Shown: positions 49,850 to 61,008, counted from the first letter of the stretch. The stretch: DNA of 64,000 nt from Siderastrea siderea (GCA_964030785.1 OZ034967.1:55465265-55529264), one strand, 5' to 3'. Notes: generated by a model not told the origin, from the sequence alone. A program made the numbers and translations.

Positions 49850-50221
49850 GATGCTATTGATAGCAATTTAAGAAAGCAATCGCAAGCTGAATTGTAGTGG
49901 GAACTACAGTGTGTTTTAGATGAAATGTCAGGAGAATCTGCTGCAATCACCAATGGCAAAGGCCATGTGTTAAGCACAAGACCAACATTGGAACAGAATG
50001 GTGCAGCAACTGACCATATAGCCTATTCAAATGGTTGTCATGCTCCTCATACAAACAGGTGGAATTTCAAAGAACTACTGACAAGACCTCACATTCAACA
50101 AAGACTGAATGCTTATAAAGAATCAAAAGAGGCTAGAATAGACAAATTCCTTGCACATTTTGCACATTTGGAAAACAAACAAATGCAATATTTAGAGCAC
50201 ATTTGCCCAAAATTCTTGTGA
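49850..50221 (+). pseudogene. DHDDS-like terminal exon with an in-frame TAG
   Basis: Acceptor TTTATAG. In phase 0 it reads D-A-I-D-S-N-L-R-K-Q-S-Q-A-E-L, TAG at 49895-49897, then in the same frame W-E-L-Q-C-V-L-D-E-M-S-G-E-S and on to R-L-N-A-Y-K-E-S-K-E-A-R-I-D-K-F-L-A-H-F and the stop at 50221. The tail resembles the animal DHDDS C-terminus (basic helices with R-E-E-R-V-x-G-F-L). The 98-codon frame from 49925 is therefore the C-terminal remainder and not a separate gene. Confidence 0.75.
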
Positions 50222-50348
50222 GAGGCATTTGGGCATTTTGCATTCGTTAGCAAGTGTTGGTCTGACTAGAGGTACTCTAAATGTTCAAAGTTTGCAAATT
50301 TGGTCAAAATAACAGTTTTTTCTTTGAAATTATCTTCTGATGACCTTA

Positions 50349-50354
50349 AATAAA
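50349..50354 (+). terminator. Candidate polyadenylation signal AATAAA of the DHDDS-like locus
   Basis: AATAAA about 128 bases after the last stop codon. Position is appropriate; use is unproven. Confidence 0.3.
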
Positions 50355-51300
50355 GTAATTATAATAATTATTGGAATTTATATACCCGGGCAATCACAAA
50401 AAATACAACCAACAGGAAGTGCCCAAGACACACACAAAAAAAAACATGTATACCCTATGTTGTGGTGGTTTTTGTTTCATGTCTGTTTGGTACAAAAACC
50501 CTTACTGGTTGGTTGTAGCATGTTGCAATGTCACAAAGCAGAGAAAATTCAAAACCGAAGGGAACATTTCACATTATTGTGACAGTCAATCAAAAACAGT
50601 TCTAAACTATTTATTTTATTTGTGTGCACTGTGCTGAATTGACAGGGTGACTTAAAATTGTCAAAGTGAAGAAAGTAAGGTGACAATGTGATTTTATGAT
50701 TTCTAAAATTTAATGAAAGGACAGAATTGGACAAATCTGTAAAGAAATAGAAAAAATATGAAGGTGACAACCTCATCTCTTTGATCTATCTTGTTTACCA
50801 AAAAACAGTTTTTAGGTAATTCATTGGGTTTTTTGGAGGGGGTGGAGGGTATTGCTTACAAAAATGATAAATATTGGTGGGTTTCACTGGTGGGCAAAGT
50901 TAAAACAGAGCACAACAGAAATACCTGTTTAATTCATGTTATTTTATTCTGCAACTTGAATGCTAGGTTCCATGTCTCCCTCTTGTTTACAGTGTACGTT
51001 TAATCTGTTTATTAACTAGAAATACATTTTTACCTATTCAAGCTTTTGCCTTGCAAGACTTCCAGAATACCAATTTAACAAAAAAGTGAATATCTCGATT
51101 TCTAAACTATTTAATACAAGCTAAATGGCTCTGTGGCTTTCACTTGAATGGCCACAGACTTAAGGAGTTTATCCTCTGACTAAAAAGTTAGAACTACTTT
51201 GTACATCGTAATAAACAGTACCACAGGAAAGTACTTCTGTTAATAGAGCTTTCATTATAATGAAAGCTGGTTCTAAGAGTTAGAACCAGCTTGAACTAGA
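50355..51300. other. Intergenic, no gene recognised
   Basis: AT-rich. A loose inverted pair (ACAACCAACAGGAAG near 50405 and CTTACTGGTTGGTTGT near 50500) was seen. Short frames have no domain. Confidence 0.4.
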
Positions 51301-51442
51301 CTTAGAGGAGTCTCTTTCTTTATGTGTAACACACGTGTCATTTTCCTCCCAGTAAGCGATAATTATTAGCACTTGCTTGTGTGTTCTTTTCTCTTAACTA
51401 TCCCTGAGTGGAAAGAGAGACTTCTCAGAGTCTAACTTGAAC
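51301..51442. mobile_element. Degraded MITE related to 22136-22352
   Basis: GACTTAGAGGAGTCTCTTTC at the left is mirrored by GAAAGAGAGACTTCTCAGAG at the right. The interior (ACACGTGT, CAGTAAGCGATAAT, GTGTTCTTTTCTC) resembles the MITE at 22136. Confidence 0.55.
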
Positions 51443-51702
51443 ACCATAAGGATGTTTACCATCTTAACTGTGTACTCCCATCCTTAGATTCTGGTTCAAG
51501 ATTAAAAAAATCACACTGCATTTACACAGTCAAACTGTTTTCATAGAGAATGAGTTTTCCTCTGGATGAATGAAAAATGAGAGAGCCACAATCATTGCCA
51601 CATTTAGATGATACCTTGACTATATTAGTTCTCATTCAAAAACGAATCTTAATTAGAAACAAACTTTTTAGTTTTCTGTTGGTGTCCTTCACCTTGTAAT
51701 AA

Positions 51703-53895
51703 TTATTTGAAGATCTGTAGACGACTATTTTCTAACTCGGAAACAAAAATTTGACCATTTTTTACTACAGAAACACCACATGGTCTGTTCAATTGTCCCA
51801 CTTCTTTTCCATATTCCCCAAACTTGGTGACAAACTTTCCATCTAGAGTAAAAACCTGCACTTGATGATTACCAAAGGAACAAACAAGAAGATGTCCTGC
51901 TTTGTCCACTGCCAGTCCTGTTGGCTCATTTAACTCTCCATTTCCATCCCCATAACTCCCAAATTCATACAGAAAACTCCCATCACTATCATAAACCTTA
52001 ATGAGATGGGCACGATGATCAGACACAAAAATTTTATCCTCATAGTGCAAACAGCTACCTGGCATGTGTAACCAGCCCATTCCTATTGCCTTAAAAATAT
52101 TCCCATCAGGAGAAATAAACTTGATGGACTTATTTTCCGCATCACAGACAATGAGATTTCCCTGTCCATTAAGTGATATTCCTCGTGGTGCCTTAAGGGA
52201 TTCACCCTCGTGGATTGTTCTAACATATTCTCCACTGGGATTAAAAAGTAATATTTTGTTATTACCTTTGTTTGCCACGAGAACCCTACCTTCAATATCA
52301 ATGCATATCCCAGTTGGCTTATGAAGCAGATTCTGTCCAAAGGCCCTTATAAGCTCCCCCTTTTCATTTAAAACTACAATGTGGTTATTGATTGTATCAG
52401 TTACAAATATTTCATTTAAGGCATTGACAGCCACTCCCCAGGGACTCAACAGTTTCTCGTTGTCAATAAACCCTACAGGCGTAAAGGATCGTTCTTTAAT
52501 GTCAGTGGGTGGAAATTTTCTGATGGTCTCTCCATTCACTCGAACTGTTAAAATAAGTTGTCCAGTCTCCCTTGGAATAAAGGAAACTATGTAGCTGCCA
52601 TTATTCCTGTCAATGATTGTTATTTCGGCATCGAGTTTTTCGCCTTGTGTTGACGTGACATGATCAACAGCAATGTAATCCCCCGGGCAATAGGACTGTT
52701 CCCCCTGGGAATTCCGTGTGATCACTTCGATCTCTGTTTCCAGCCCCGCTGTACCTCCCTCAAATCCTCCTACTGAACAGTGAGTTGCTACCGTTGCAGA
52801 TTGTTTAAGCTGTCCAATTCTTGACTCTTGAAGGATGTGAGAGAATTCTTCATTCTTCCAAAACATGGCCCATCCGGTGGTCGATAATAATGCGTCAGGA
52901 ACTGTATCTAGAGGTTTGAGTTCGCTAAAATGTTCATCAATAGCTGTTTTAGACATTACAAGTTCTGCTCCTGTACTTCGTTCAAGAAGACGCCTAGCTT
53001 GTCTGATTAATTCTTCATCCTTTCTCAGTTCAACTTGCAAATCGGCTATCTCCTTCATGTTACTTTCTACCAGTGTCTTTGTCTCGTTTTCTACTTTTGC
53101 TATCAATTCCTCTTCCTTTCGTTGAATGCTGATGATAAATGATTTGGCTGTTTCCTGTATTTGACCTTTAACAGTTTGCGAACGATGTTCAAGTACCCGG
53201 GAAACTTCTTCAAATTCTCGAATGTAACTGGATATAGTTTTCGACGCTTCCATTGCAGCGTCAAGCTTAGTAGAGATGTTGTTCTTCGTTGCTCTTGCAG
53301 TTACTTCTAAATGTTCCACATCGTGCTTATTGTGGTCGACAATAACACATGTGTGACACACGGGAACTTCACAAACTTTACAATAAAACTTGAGTATCTC
53401 TTTCTCGTGGAGTTCCTTTTGGCAAAACGCTGGCCGCTTAAGAACATCTTCAAAGTCCTCATCTTGAAAATCTTTGAGCGAAAGGACGCGATGTTCTTTG
53501 TTAGCACGAAGAATATTGTGTCCGTTGAGGCACAATTTGCACCAGAAACCCCCACAATGAAAACAGTAAGAGACTTCCTCGCTTTTCTCATCACAGTTTC
53601 CACAAGTCACCTTTGAAGTGTTACGCTGTTTGATTGCCAGAGTATCGAGCAGATTTTTCACGTAAAAACAGCTGGGCAGAGTTTCCATCGTGCCACTCTC
53701 GGGGACAGCGACTTCTATCTGGCAAATCGGGCATTTAATCTTGCCATGGCGGGCGCTCGTCCTTGCTAAGTCGTTAAGACATTCAAGACAGAAAATATGT
53801 AAGCAGGGCAGCTGTTTGGGATTTGTGTACAAGTGGATACACACAGAGCAGGTTACTTCTTCTTTAAGGTTGTGCATCAAGGTTGGAACATCCAT
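51703..53895 (-). CDS. Intact TRIM-NHL protein (TRIM2/3/71-like, RING-B-box-B-box-CC-FLMN-NHL)
   Basis: 730-codon uninterrupted frame from ATG 53895. RING zinc ligands C16, C19, C31, H33, C36, C39, C55, C58. B-box 1 about 95-140 (C-G-N-C ... W-C-K-L-C). B-box 2 about 152-195 (C-x-x-H ... C-K-V-C ... C-H-T-C-V-I-V-D-H-N-K-H). Coiled coil about 200-310, filamin/ABP280 repeat about 375-470 (G-L-E-T-E-I-E-V ... N-N-G-S-Y-I-V-S-F-I-P), and six NHL blades about 480-730 (W-G-V-A-V, P-T-G-I-C-I-D, P-R-G-I-S-L, P-T-G-L-A-V-D). Predicted cytoplasmic E3 ubiquitin ligase with an NHL propeller for RNA or protein binding. It is the reference copy for judging the damaged paralogues. No intron is needed. Confidence 0.93.
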   Translation of the reverse strand: MDVPTLMHNLKEEVTCSVCIHLYTNPKQLPCLHIFCLECLNDLARTSARHGKIKCPICQIEVAVPESGTMETLPSCFYVKNLLDTLAIKQRNTSKVTCGNCDEKSEEVSYCFHCGGFWCKLCLNGHNILRANKEHRVLSLKDFQDEDFEDVLKRPAFCQKELHEKEILKFYCKVCEVPVCHTCVIVDHNKHDVEHLEVTARATKNNISTKLDAAMEASKTISSYIREFEEVSRVLEHRSQTVKGQIQETAKSFIISIQRKEEELIAKVENETKTLVESNMKEIADLQVELRKDEELIRQARRLLERSTGAELVMSKTAIDEHFSELKPLDTVPDALLSTTGWAMFWKNEEFSHILQESRIGQLKQSATVATHCSVGGFEGGTAGLETEIEVITRNSQGEQSYCPGDYIAVDHVTSTQGEKLDAEITIIDRNNGSYIVSFIPRETGQLILTVRVNGETIRKFPPTDIKERSFTPVGFIDNEKLLSPWGVAVNALNEIFVTDTINNHIVVLNEKGELIRAFGQNLLHKPTGICIDIEGRVLVANKGNNKILLFNPSGEYVRTIHEGESLKAPRGISLNGQGNLIVCDAENKSIKFISPDGNIFKAIGMGWLHMPGSCLHYEDKIFVSDHRAHLIKVYDSDGSFLYEFGSYGDGNGELNEPTGLAVDKAGHLLVCSFGNHQVQVFTLDGKFVTKFGEYGKEVGQLNRPCGVSVVKNGQIFVSELENSRLQIFK

Positions 53896-54074
53896 TTTGG
53901 AGACTAACGAGTGAGTTTCGACGAACGAAGTTCCACTTCAGACACCTCACCCTCGGACAAGACCACTTCTTTGGATTCGAAGTCTCGTGATTTCTCAGAA
54001 AGTGAAATGTATTCATATAACTATTTACGCAAATTTATGATCTCGCTTTGGATTGGTTTACTGGGGAACAGACA

Positions 54075-54132
54075 ATTGTCGCGCGGACCCAAAATTATCA
54101 CGCGAGAAATGCAATTGTCACGCGAACAAGCT
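54075..54132. promoter_or_regulatory. Reiterated CACGCGA motifs upstream of the intact TRIM gene
   Basis: ATTGTCGCGCGGAC, TTATCACGCGAGAA and ATTGTCACGCGAAC occur 180-240 bp upstream of the ATG at 53895, matching the spacing in the other TRIM copies. Confidence 0.5.
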
Positions 54133-54780
54133 ACCAGTATTGTTTGGTTTGATCGATGGTAGAATATTCGAACGTTTGAAGGTGAACTTATTGATTCGTG
54201 CAAACGCAAGTCCTTGAATAAATTGAGTGGTGCACATTTTTTTCCCATCCAACTACTCGCTCCAAAACTTTTAACATGTTATACGGTCACTTAACTTTTT
54301 TTTACTGTGACATGCTCTCCTTTTAACAATAGTATTTCTGAATGCGATATACTCTCACCCAACTCAAACTGACAGTAGCTAGAAATGACCCTCTTTAAAA
54401 GAGAGATTCCACTGGCTTTATTTTTGTCAAAATTATGAACAAGAGCTTCGATGAAAATTGGTTCAGAAATTCAGGAAGGAAACGGCCTGCCAATAGATAG
54501 ACAGAATGTACACATTTTTTGACTCATTTTCATGTGTTTCTTATAACACTCATTTCCTTTGTTATTTAGGGCTCGGAGCATTACTGCGATCTTTAACCGG
54601 CCGTCGCCATATGGCGACCGCCGGTTTATAAAATGGACACCGATTCCTTTTCCTTCGTCAGTTGGCTTAACATGCGAACAAAGTGCTACTATCTTCTATA
54701 AGACGCATGCGCATATTAGTCTGCTGAATGTTACCCCCGTGTGTTCTTGTCTTTTAATTTACAGTGAACGGCGAAGGGTT
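54133..54780. other. Intergenic, no gene recognised
   Basis: AT-rich sequence with a short perfect palindrome (CGTCGCCATATGGCGAC at about 54602) and a mirrored ACCGGC/GCCGGT flank. Confidence 0.4.
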
Positions 54781-54789
54781 GTTAAGTAT

Positions 54790-55416
54790 GACACCGCGGC
54801 AAAACGTCTGCGCATGCGCTCACTTTGGTCATTTCGGGTTTCGAGCTTATGTTGTTCATTTTCATTCGGTGTGCTTTCGAACTGTCCGGGAGCTGAATTC
54901 GCAGGGATGGCGCTCAAGTCCAGTAAGAGAAGAAAAATTCACCCTCGTGTGTTCCCGTTCTCCAAAAAAAAAAACATAAAACTGGTCATTTCACGTTGTT
55001 GTTTTGCAGAGGACGGAAAAGAAATGTACCAGAATGTGTAATGCACGTGCAGAGTCATTGTTTAGCTCATTAAGGCCTATTGTTTTTCGACGTTCTCGTT
55101 GCCGTCGCTGTGGTGGTTGCTTAAACTTCCTAATGCCACTACAAAGGCGACATGTGAACGTAAACTATTGACTTTCATGATGTTTTTCGCTGTGGGTGCA
55201 AGCCTGAAACTACGAGGTGCAAAGGTGTAGAAACAGATAAAACTATATCGAAGCTGCTCTGGATTTTTTAACCTTAAGTTTCATGTCTGGAGCTTAAGTT
55301 TTTCAAAATTCGCGGCCGGAACCCGAGTTTGCTATTCTTGCCAATAGTTTTCAATAGGGGAGCATTGACAAGAAGTAAAAATACAGAGCGTGCGCAGTGC
55401 ATTTTGCCGCGGTGTC
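54790..55416. mobile_element. 627-bp TIR element, 9-bp target duplication
   Basis: Ends GACACCGCGGCAAAACG and TTTTGCCGCGGTGTC are inverted (with TGCGCATGCGCTC / GAGCGTGCGCA inside). GTTAAGTAT is duplicated at 54781-54789 and 55417-55425. No transposase frame. Nine-base duplication suggests Mutator-like. Confidence 0.88.
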
Positions 55417-55436
55417 GTTAAGTATGGGGTTTCAGT

Positions 55437-58400
55437 TTCACTGGCGAAAAATGTAGTACGCATGCGCTGCGCAAAAAATCACGTGTCAGGTTTCCAGCGA
55501 TGTAATTGGTTCAGAAGCGAAAATGCCCGCGAGAAAAGAATTAGAAAAAGGAGTGATGGCTGCCGTGTTATAGCGATAGCCAGATGGCTTTTTTTCACGT
55601 CTGCGAGAAATCGAAACTAGATTTGTCCTCGTTATTAAGTGGATCATATTCTGTAGGCAATTTAGCATCCTGGGACAGTTCAACAAATGCTGCCAGTCGG
55701 TTTATTTTTCTGCAGTCGACGTCGGAAGATGCTGCCTCGCGAGGAAAAATGGCACAGAAAAGGTCAGTGATTTGAACGTTTTTGCTTGGTGTAAGTTTCA
55801 TGCTACCCGGTCCAAAAAGAAATTATAAAAGGGTAAAAAGTCGATTTCTGGGCTTTCTGTAGATATATGACTTGGCTTGGACCGGGTGGCAGGGAAGTGA
55901 TAATTTCCTGATACGTGTAGACTGTTTTGGGTGAGTAATTCGTACCATGTCGAATATCATGGATGTTGTTCAGATAGTATCTTATTCCGGTATTTTAATA
56001 CAAGTTGTGACTACGAGATGTAAGCTTACTTCCTTTACTCGTTTATGTAGATTAAGTCTATGCATGACTTTCTGTAAGCATGGTTTGCAGATTTACAATA
56101 TTTTATTTGCCTTTTGTAATTTCCACAATCCCTTTTTGTATCATTTCATGCTGATAAAAAATGTGTAGGTTGACAATAAATTTTCAACGTGTGGATTATT
56201 TTAATGTGTCTTAAGGTTTTTCACTCTCTGTTATAAAGATGTTTGTTGTTTATATGACGAGCAAGAACCAGATGGAAACATTTAAGCATTTAAGTGTAAA
56301 TTTTTGAAAATTACACATTTTTAGCAAGTAGATTTTTCACTCTTTGTTATAAACATTGCTTGATGAGCAAGAACCTTTTGGGGTATTTCTAGTTTTATAT
56401 TTAAATTTTTTTTTGGGGGGGGGGGGGTTTGTTTTTAGTTGTCAGTCAATTATTTATCTGTTGCTGTAGTGTACCCCAAGGGAATATATTTATTTTCATT
56501 CTGAAACATTTTTGTACCCCCATCCCTTTTTTGCTTGGGGCACCTCCCCTGTAAGCTCATCTGGATATGCAATTGCTAACTCTGATCTGTTTTTAGTACA
56601 TAAAATATACTGTTCTTACAGTTATTATAGTCATGGACAAAAATTACAATATTATTGGCCCAAAATTGGCAGTCACAAGAGTCACTAATACTAGGAAAAT
56701 GATGCTTGTCATAGACACAGGCACATTGGGAATCAAACTTGGTTTAAATTTTCGTAAAAATAATTTTCATAATTAACCCCTGCTTTACCTTTAGGTGTTG
56801 CCTTTGCCCCAGAAATGCTGGATGCAGGGTAGTTTCTGTTAGACTTTTTAGCCCAGGATCATCAACTTTTTTTTTTTTTAGTGTTAACATAATCCTTGTC
56901 CAAAATGATAGTGGTACTAAATGCTTTCAAAATGTAACATGTTTCAGATCTTACCACCTTACACCCTCCTTTGATAATCAGAATAAAAAAAATGCTTACT
57001 TGTCTTTGTTTTCAAGTGTTGTCTTTTGCACAAAGGTTGGATCCAAGAGGTGCTTGTTGATTAATTTCAAAACTGATTTAATGTCAACATTTGTATCATA
57101 TGCTTGTTTTTTTTTTTCAGACCAAGATGAAAAAGTTTTCATGGAAGACTGAGCAAAAAAAAAATGGAAACACGCATTGGCAACAGGACATTATTCATGT
57201 TGCATGGTGATGAATGTACGTGTGTAAAAGGACATTATATTGTGGAGAGAATGCAAATAAACATGCTCTTTGCAGCAGCACTTCATATCTTGTATCTTCT
57301 CACCTTTTTGTTGTTGTTGTCGTTGTTGTTATTGGGGGAAGGGGTTACTCCTTTAGTGCAAGATTGTCAAGACTACTGTAATTCAGATATAAGGGGGGAT
57401 ATAATGGGGTCTTGATGCTGGCAAGCTGTTGTTGGGGTGTTCACCTACATACCAACAAGTGTATTTAATAAAAAGTTTGCAAACTTTAGTTCTTTAGTGA
57501 AGACACTTATAATGGAATCAAATCATGATTGGAACTCATTTACTTCTTTTAGGATTTTGCTCAATTAAATGTTTTCAATGCACCCAAGATTGTTTATTGA
57601 AATATATGTAATGTCAGCTGTTTCAGTGTGATTGTTCAGTTTTAAACTCACTAGGTGAAATAATAGACCAGCTTACTCTACAGCTGAATTATTTGGGCCT
57701 GTTATTATATGGCTAGTAATACAGTTCAAAAATTTATACCACACTCTGTAAGTGCGACCTTTCTGTTAAACAGTCTTCACCATTGCATGAGCCTTTAGGT
57801 CAGTGTAATTACTGTAGGTCAGCAACAAAAAAGTTGGACATTTATCACATCCCTGGAAACCAGTTTATATGCAATAATTTTGAAAGAACTATCAAAGTAG
57901 CACAAAAAGTGTACTGGACTGGCAAGTCAACTACAACTGTAGGAGCAACAAAACAGTTGCACATTTCTCACATCCCTTCAAAAATCTAAATAATTGAATA
58001 ATTCAAATCTTTTCTATTATGCTCAAAGCTCTTTGGGACTCTGTGCTATCTACTACTGAAGACAACTCCAAATTGATGTTCACAATTCTTGGTAAAGCCT
58101 TGGTGGCTTGTAGTTTTTAGTGATCTACAACTAATTTTCAATCAAGTAGTTGCATTTACTAGTAAGTGCAAAATACTGAATATTTAATTTACGTTCTAAC
58201 AACCAATAAGAATCGAAGTAGAATGGTGTAGTTTCTTTAGGCATATAAGTTTTTTGACCATCCCGAGAAGGGTTGCCCTTGAGTAGAACAAGATCACAAT
58301 GAGAACAAACAACTTTTGTTGGAGTGTGAGAATCTAAAACATTCAATTACTTCTTTGTGTAATTTTGTTTATGCATTTATAAGCTTAATATTTTTCTAGC

Positions 58401-58890
58401 GGTACACACTGCAGGTACTAACTCCACACCAAAGTAATGCACTTACTTTATTAAGGAGGATACTCTATAATTTGAAAACTGGTACAACGCTTAAAAAATT
58501 TTGTAACGGTCGACGTCAGGCACGATATTATTCTGCAATACAAAACACTTACTAACAACCTGCTATTTTTTAACTTACGTTCACACCGATTAAAAATGGC
58601 ATTACATTTTCCCAGACCTGTTTCCCCGACTGCTGCAGGTTTTCTCAAAACGTAAGTTACAGGTGGTGACCACGAAAACAAATTGTCCTATCCATCCACA
58701 ACCGACCTCGTCTAAGACTTATAACCCTCACGCTGTTCTCGTTCCTTTTACTTCTGTGTTTCTTCTCGAGCTAACAGTCAACACTTGCCAAAAGAAAGAA
58801 AGACCTCCAACAACTTTGGTGGCCATCTTGAATTTAAGAGCTCGATCACGTTGTCACGCGTCGACCAATCAGGCATTTTTCGCCAGTGAA
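55437..58890 (+). mobile_element. 3.45-kb TIR element, left copy of an inverted pair
   Basis: Ends TTCACTGGCGAAAAATG and CATTTTTCGCCAGTGAA. GGTTTCAGT flanks both sides (55428-55436 and 58891-58899). Beyond the 17-bp ends the two termini differ, so this is a normal TIR element and not itself a palindrome. The interior is AT-rich with a GTTGTT microsatellite (57307-57334). Isolated splice-like sites are present but no recognised protein. It matches 58924-62865 in reverse orientation, with roughly 3% differences in samples compared by eye. Confidence 0.82.
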
Positions 58891-58923
58891 GGTTTCAGTT
58901 TAGGTTTCAGTTTAGGTTTCAGT
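58891..58923. repeat. GGTTTCAGTTTA tandem triplet at the palindrome centre
   Basis: Three copies of GGTTTCAGT spaced by TTA separate the two opposed elements. The same 9-mer also lies at the outer left (55428) and outer right (62866) edges, always in the same orientation. Confidence 0.9.
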
Positions 58924-59465
58924 TTCACTGGCGAAAAATGTCTGATTGGTCGACGCGTGACCACGTGATCGAGCTCTTAAATTCAAGATGGCCACCAAAG
59001 TTGTTGCAGGTCTTTCCTTCTTTCGGCAAGTGTTGACTGTTAGCTCGAGAAGAAACACAGAAGTAAAAGGAACGAGAACAGCGTAAGGGTTATAAGTCTT
59101 AGACGAGGTCGGTTGTGGATGGATAGGACGATTTGTTTTCGTGGTCACCACCTGTAACTTACGTTTTGAGAAAGCCTGCAGCAGTCGGGGAAACAGGTCT
59201 AGGAAAATGTAATGCCATTTTTAATCGGTGTGAACGTAAGTTAAAAAATAGCATGTTGTTAGGAAGTGTTTTGTATTGCAGAATAATATCGTGCCTGACG
59301 TCAACCGTTACAAAATTTTTTAAGCGTTGTACCAGTTTTCAAATTATAGAGTATCCTCCTTAATAAAGTAAGTGCATTACTTTGGTGTGGAGTTAGTACC
59401 TGCATTGTGTACCGCTAGAAAAAATATTAAGCTTATAAATGCATAAACAAAATTACACAAAGAAG

Positions 59466-59745
59466 CATAGTTACTCGAGGGACTGGTTATGAAACCTTGC
59501 AAGTTTCAAAGGCCGTAACAGGTGCTGCAATTTATGTTGAAAGTTCTACGAAAGTGCACAATCTTTTGTTTTACGATCGCACACTACGGCTGAATAACTT
59601 AACAGTGATATTTTTATTGGTCCGTTGCTCATGCAAAATTCAAAACCTATTGTTGTTTGTGCACCGTCAAGGCTAAAGACGGTAACAAAAACATAAAACA
59701 AAGGACTTTGCTGAGCTTCATAACCAGATTCTTTTATTAACTATG
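59466..59745. mobile_element. 280-bp MITE with 7-bp target duplication, right arm only
   Basis: Ends CATAGTTA and TAACTATG, with subterminal GGTTATGAA / TTCATAACC mirrored. AAAGAAG occurs at 59459-59465 and 59746-59752. The left arm (about 58343-58353) has the uninterrupted single-copy site. Confidence 0.88.
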
Positions 59746-60642
59746 AAAGAAGTAATTGAATGTTTTAGATTCTCACACTCCAACAAAAGTTGTTTGTTCT
59801 CATTGTGATCTTGTTCTACTCAAGGGCAACCCTTTTTGGGATGGTCAAAATACTTTTAAAAATGCCTAAAGAAACTACACCATTCTACTTCGATTCTTAT
59901 TGGTTGTTAGAAGGCAAATTAAATATTCAGTATTTTGCACTTACTAGTGAATGCAACTACTTGATTGAAAATTAGTCATAGATCACTAAAAACTACAGGC
60001 CACCAAGGCCTTACCAAGAATTGTGAACATCAATTTGGAGTTGTCTTCAGTAGTAGATAGCACAGAGTCCCAAAGAGCTTTGAGCATAATAGAAAAGATT
60101 TGAATTATTCAATTATTTAGATTTTTGAAGGGATGTGAGAAATGTCCAACTGTTTTGTTGCTCCTACAGTTGTAGTCGACTTGCCAGTCCAGTACACTTT
60201 TTGTGCTTCTTTGAAAGTTCTTTCAAAATTATTGCATATAAACTGGTTTCCAGGGATGTGATAAATGTCCAACTGTTTTGTTGCTGACCTACAGTAATTA
60301 CACTGACCTAAAGGCTCATGCAATGGTGAAGACTGTTTAACAGAAAGGTCTCACTTGCAGAGTGTGGTATAAATTTTTGAACTGTATTACTAGCCATACA
60401 ATAACAGGCCCAAATAATTCAGCTGTAGAGTAAGCTGGTCTATTATTTCACCTAGTGAGTTTAAAACTGAACAATCACACCGAAACAGCTGACATTACAT
60501 ATATTTCAATAAACAATCTTGGGTGCATTGGAAAACATTTAATTGAGCAAAATCCTAAAAGAAGTAAATGAGTTCCAATCATGATTTGATTCCATTATAA
60601 GTGTCTTCACTAAAGAACTAAAGTTTGCAAACTTTTCATTAA

Positions 60643-60849
60643 CCCTTTAAGCCCTGATATAAAAATGCATATTCTCAATACTGATCTCCATACATTTCTT
60701 ATGAAACTAGTAAGGAGAATTTGTCTAAATATCAAGACATCCTATCCTCAGTGATCAGTTCCTTTATATTCTTGTCACTTGCATATTCAAACACGTAGTG
60801 ATCATGTAGAGAGAAATTTCAATTTCATGGGGGCTTAGTGCTTAAAGGG
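60643..60849. mobile_element. 207-bp piggyBac-like MITE with TTAA target, right arm only
   Basis: CCCTTTAAGCCC at the left and CTTAAAGGG at the right, TTAA on both sides (60639-60642 and 60850-60853). The left arm at about 57460-57475 has one TTAA at the equivalent place. Related to 21320-21543. Confidence 0.9.
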
Positions 60850-60967
60850 TTAAATACACTTGTTGGTATGTGGGTGAACAACATTACAATTAACCCATTA
60901 CAATTAACTTATATCTGAATTACAGTGGTCTTGACAATGTTGCACTAAAGGAGTAACCCCCTCCCCC

Positions 60968-60968
<1 letters not shown>

Positions 60969-61007
<39 letters not shown>
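60969..61007. repeat. (AAC)n microsatellite
   Basis: Thirteen uninterrupted AAC units; the left-arm counterpart (57307-57334) is shorter and interrupted. Confidence 0.9.

Positions 61008-61008
<1 letters not shown>

Noticed and set aside
49925..50221. Independent 98-codon gene
   Set aside because: It is in phase with the last DHDDS-like exon beyond an in-frame TAG and resembles the family's C-terminus, so it is a remnant.
57783..60323. Mirrored 68-codon frames (M-H-E-P-L-G-Q-C) in both palindrome arms
   Set aside because: Contain a DNA-level internal repeat and no known domain; presence in both arms follows from the duplication, so it is not independent evidence of coding.
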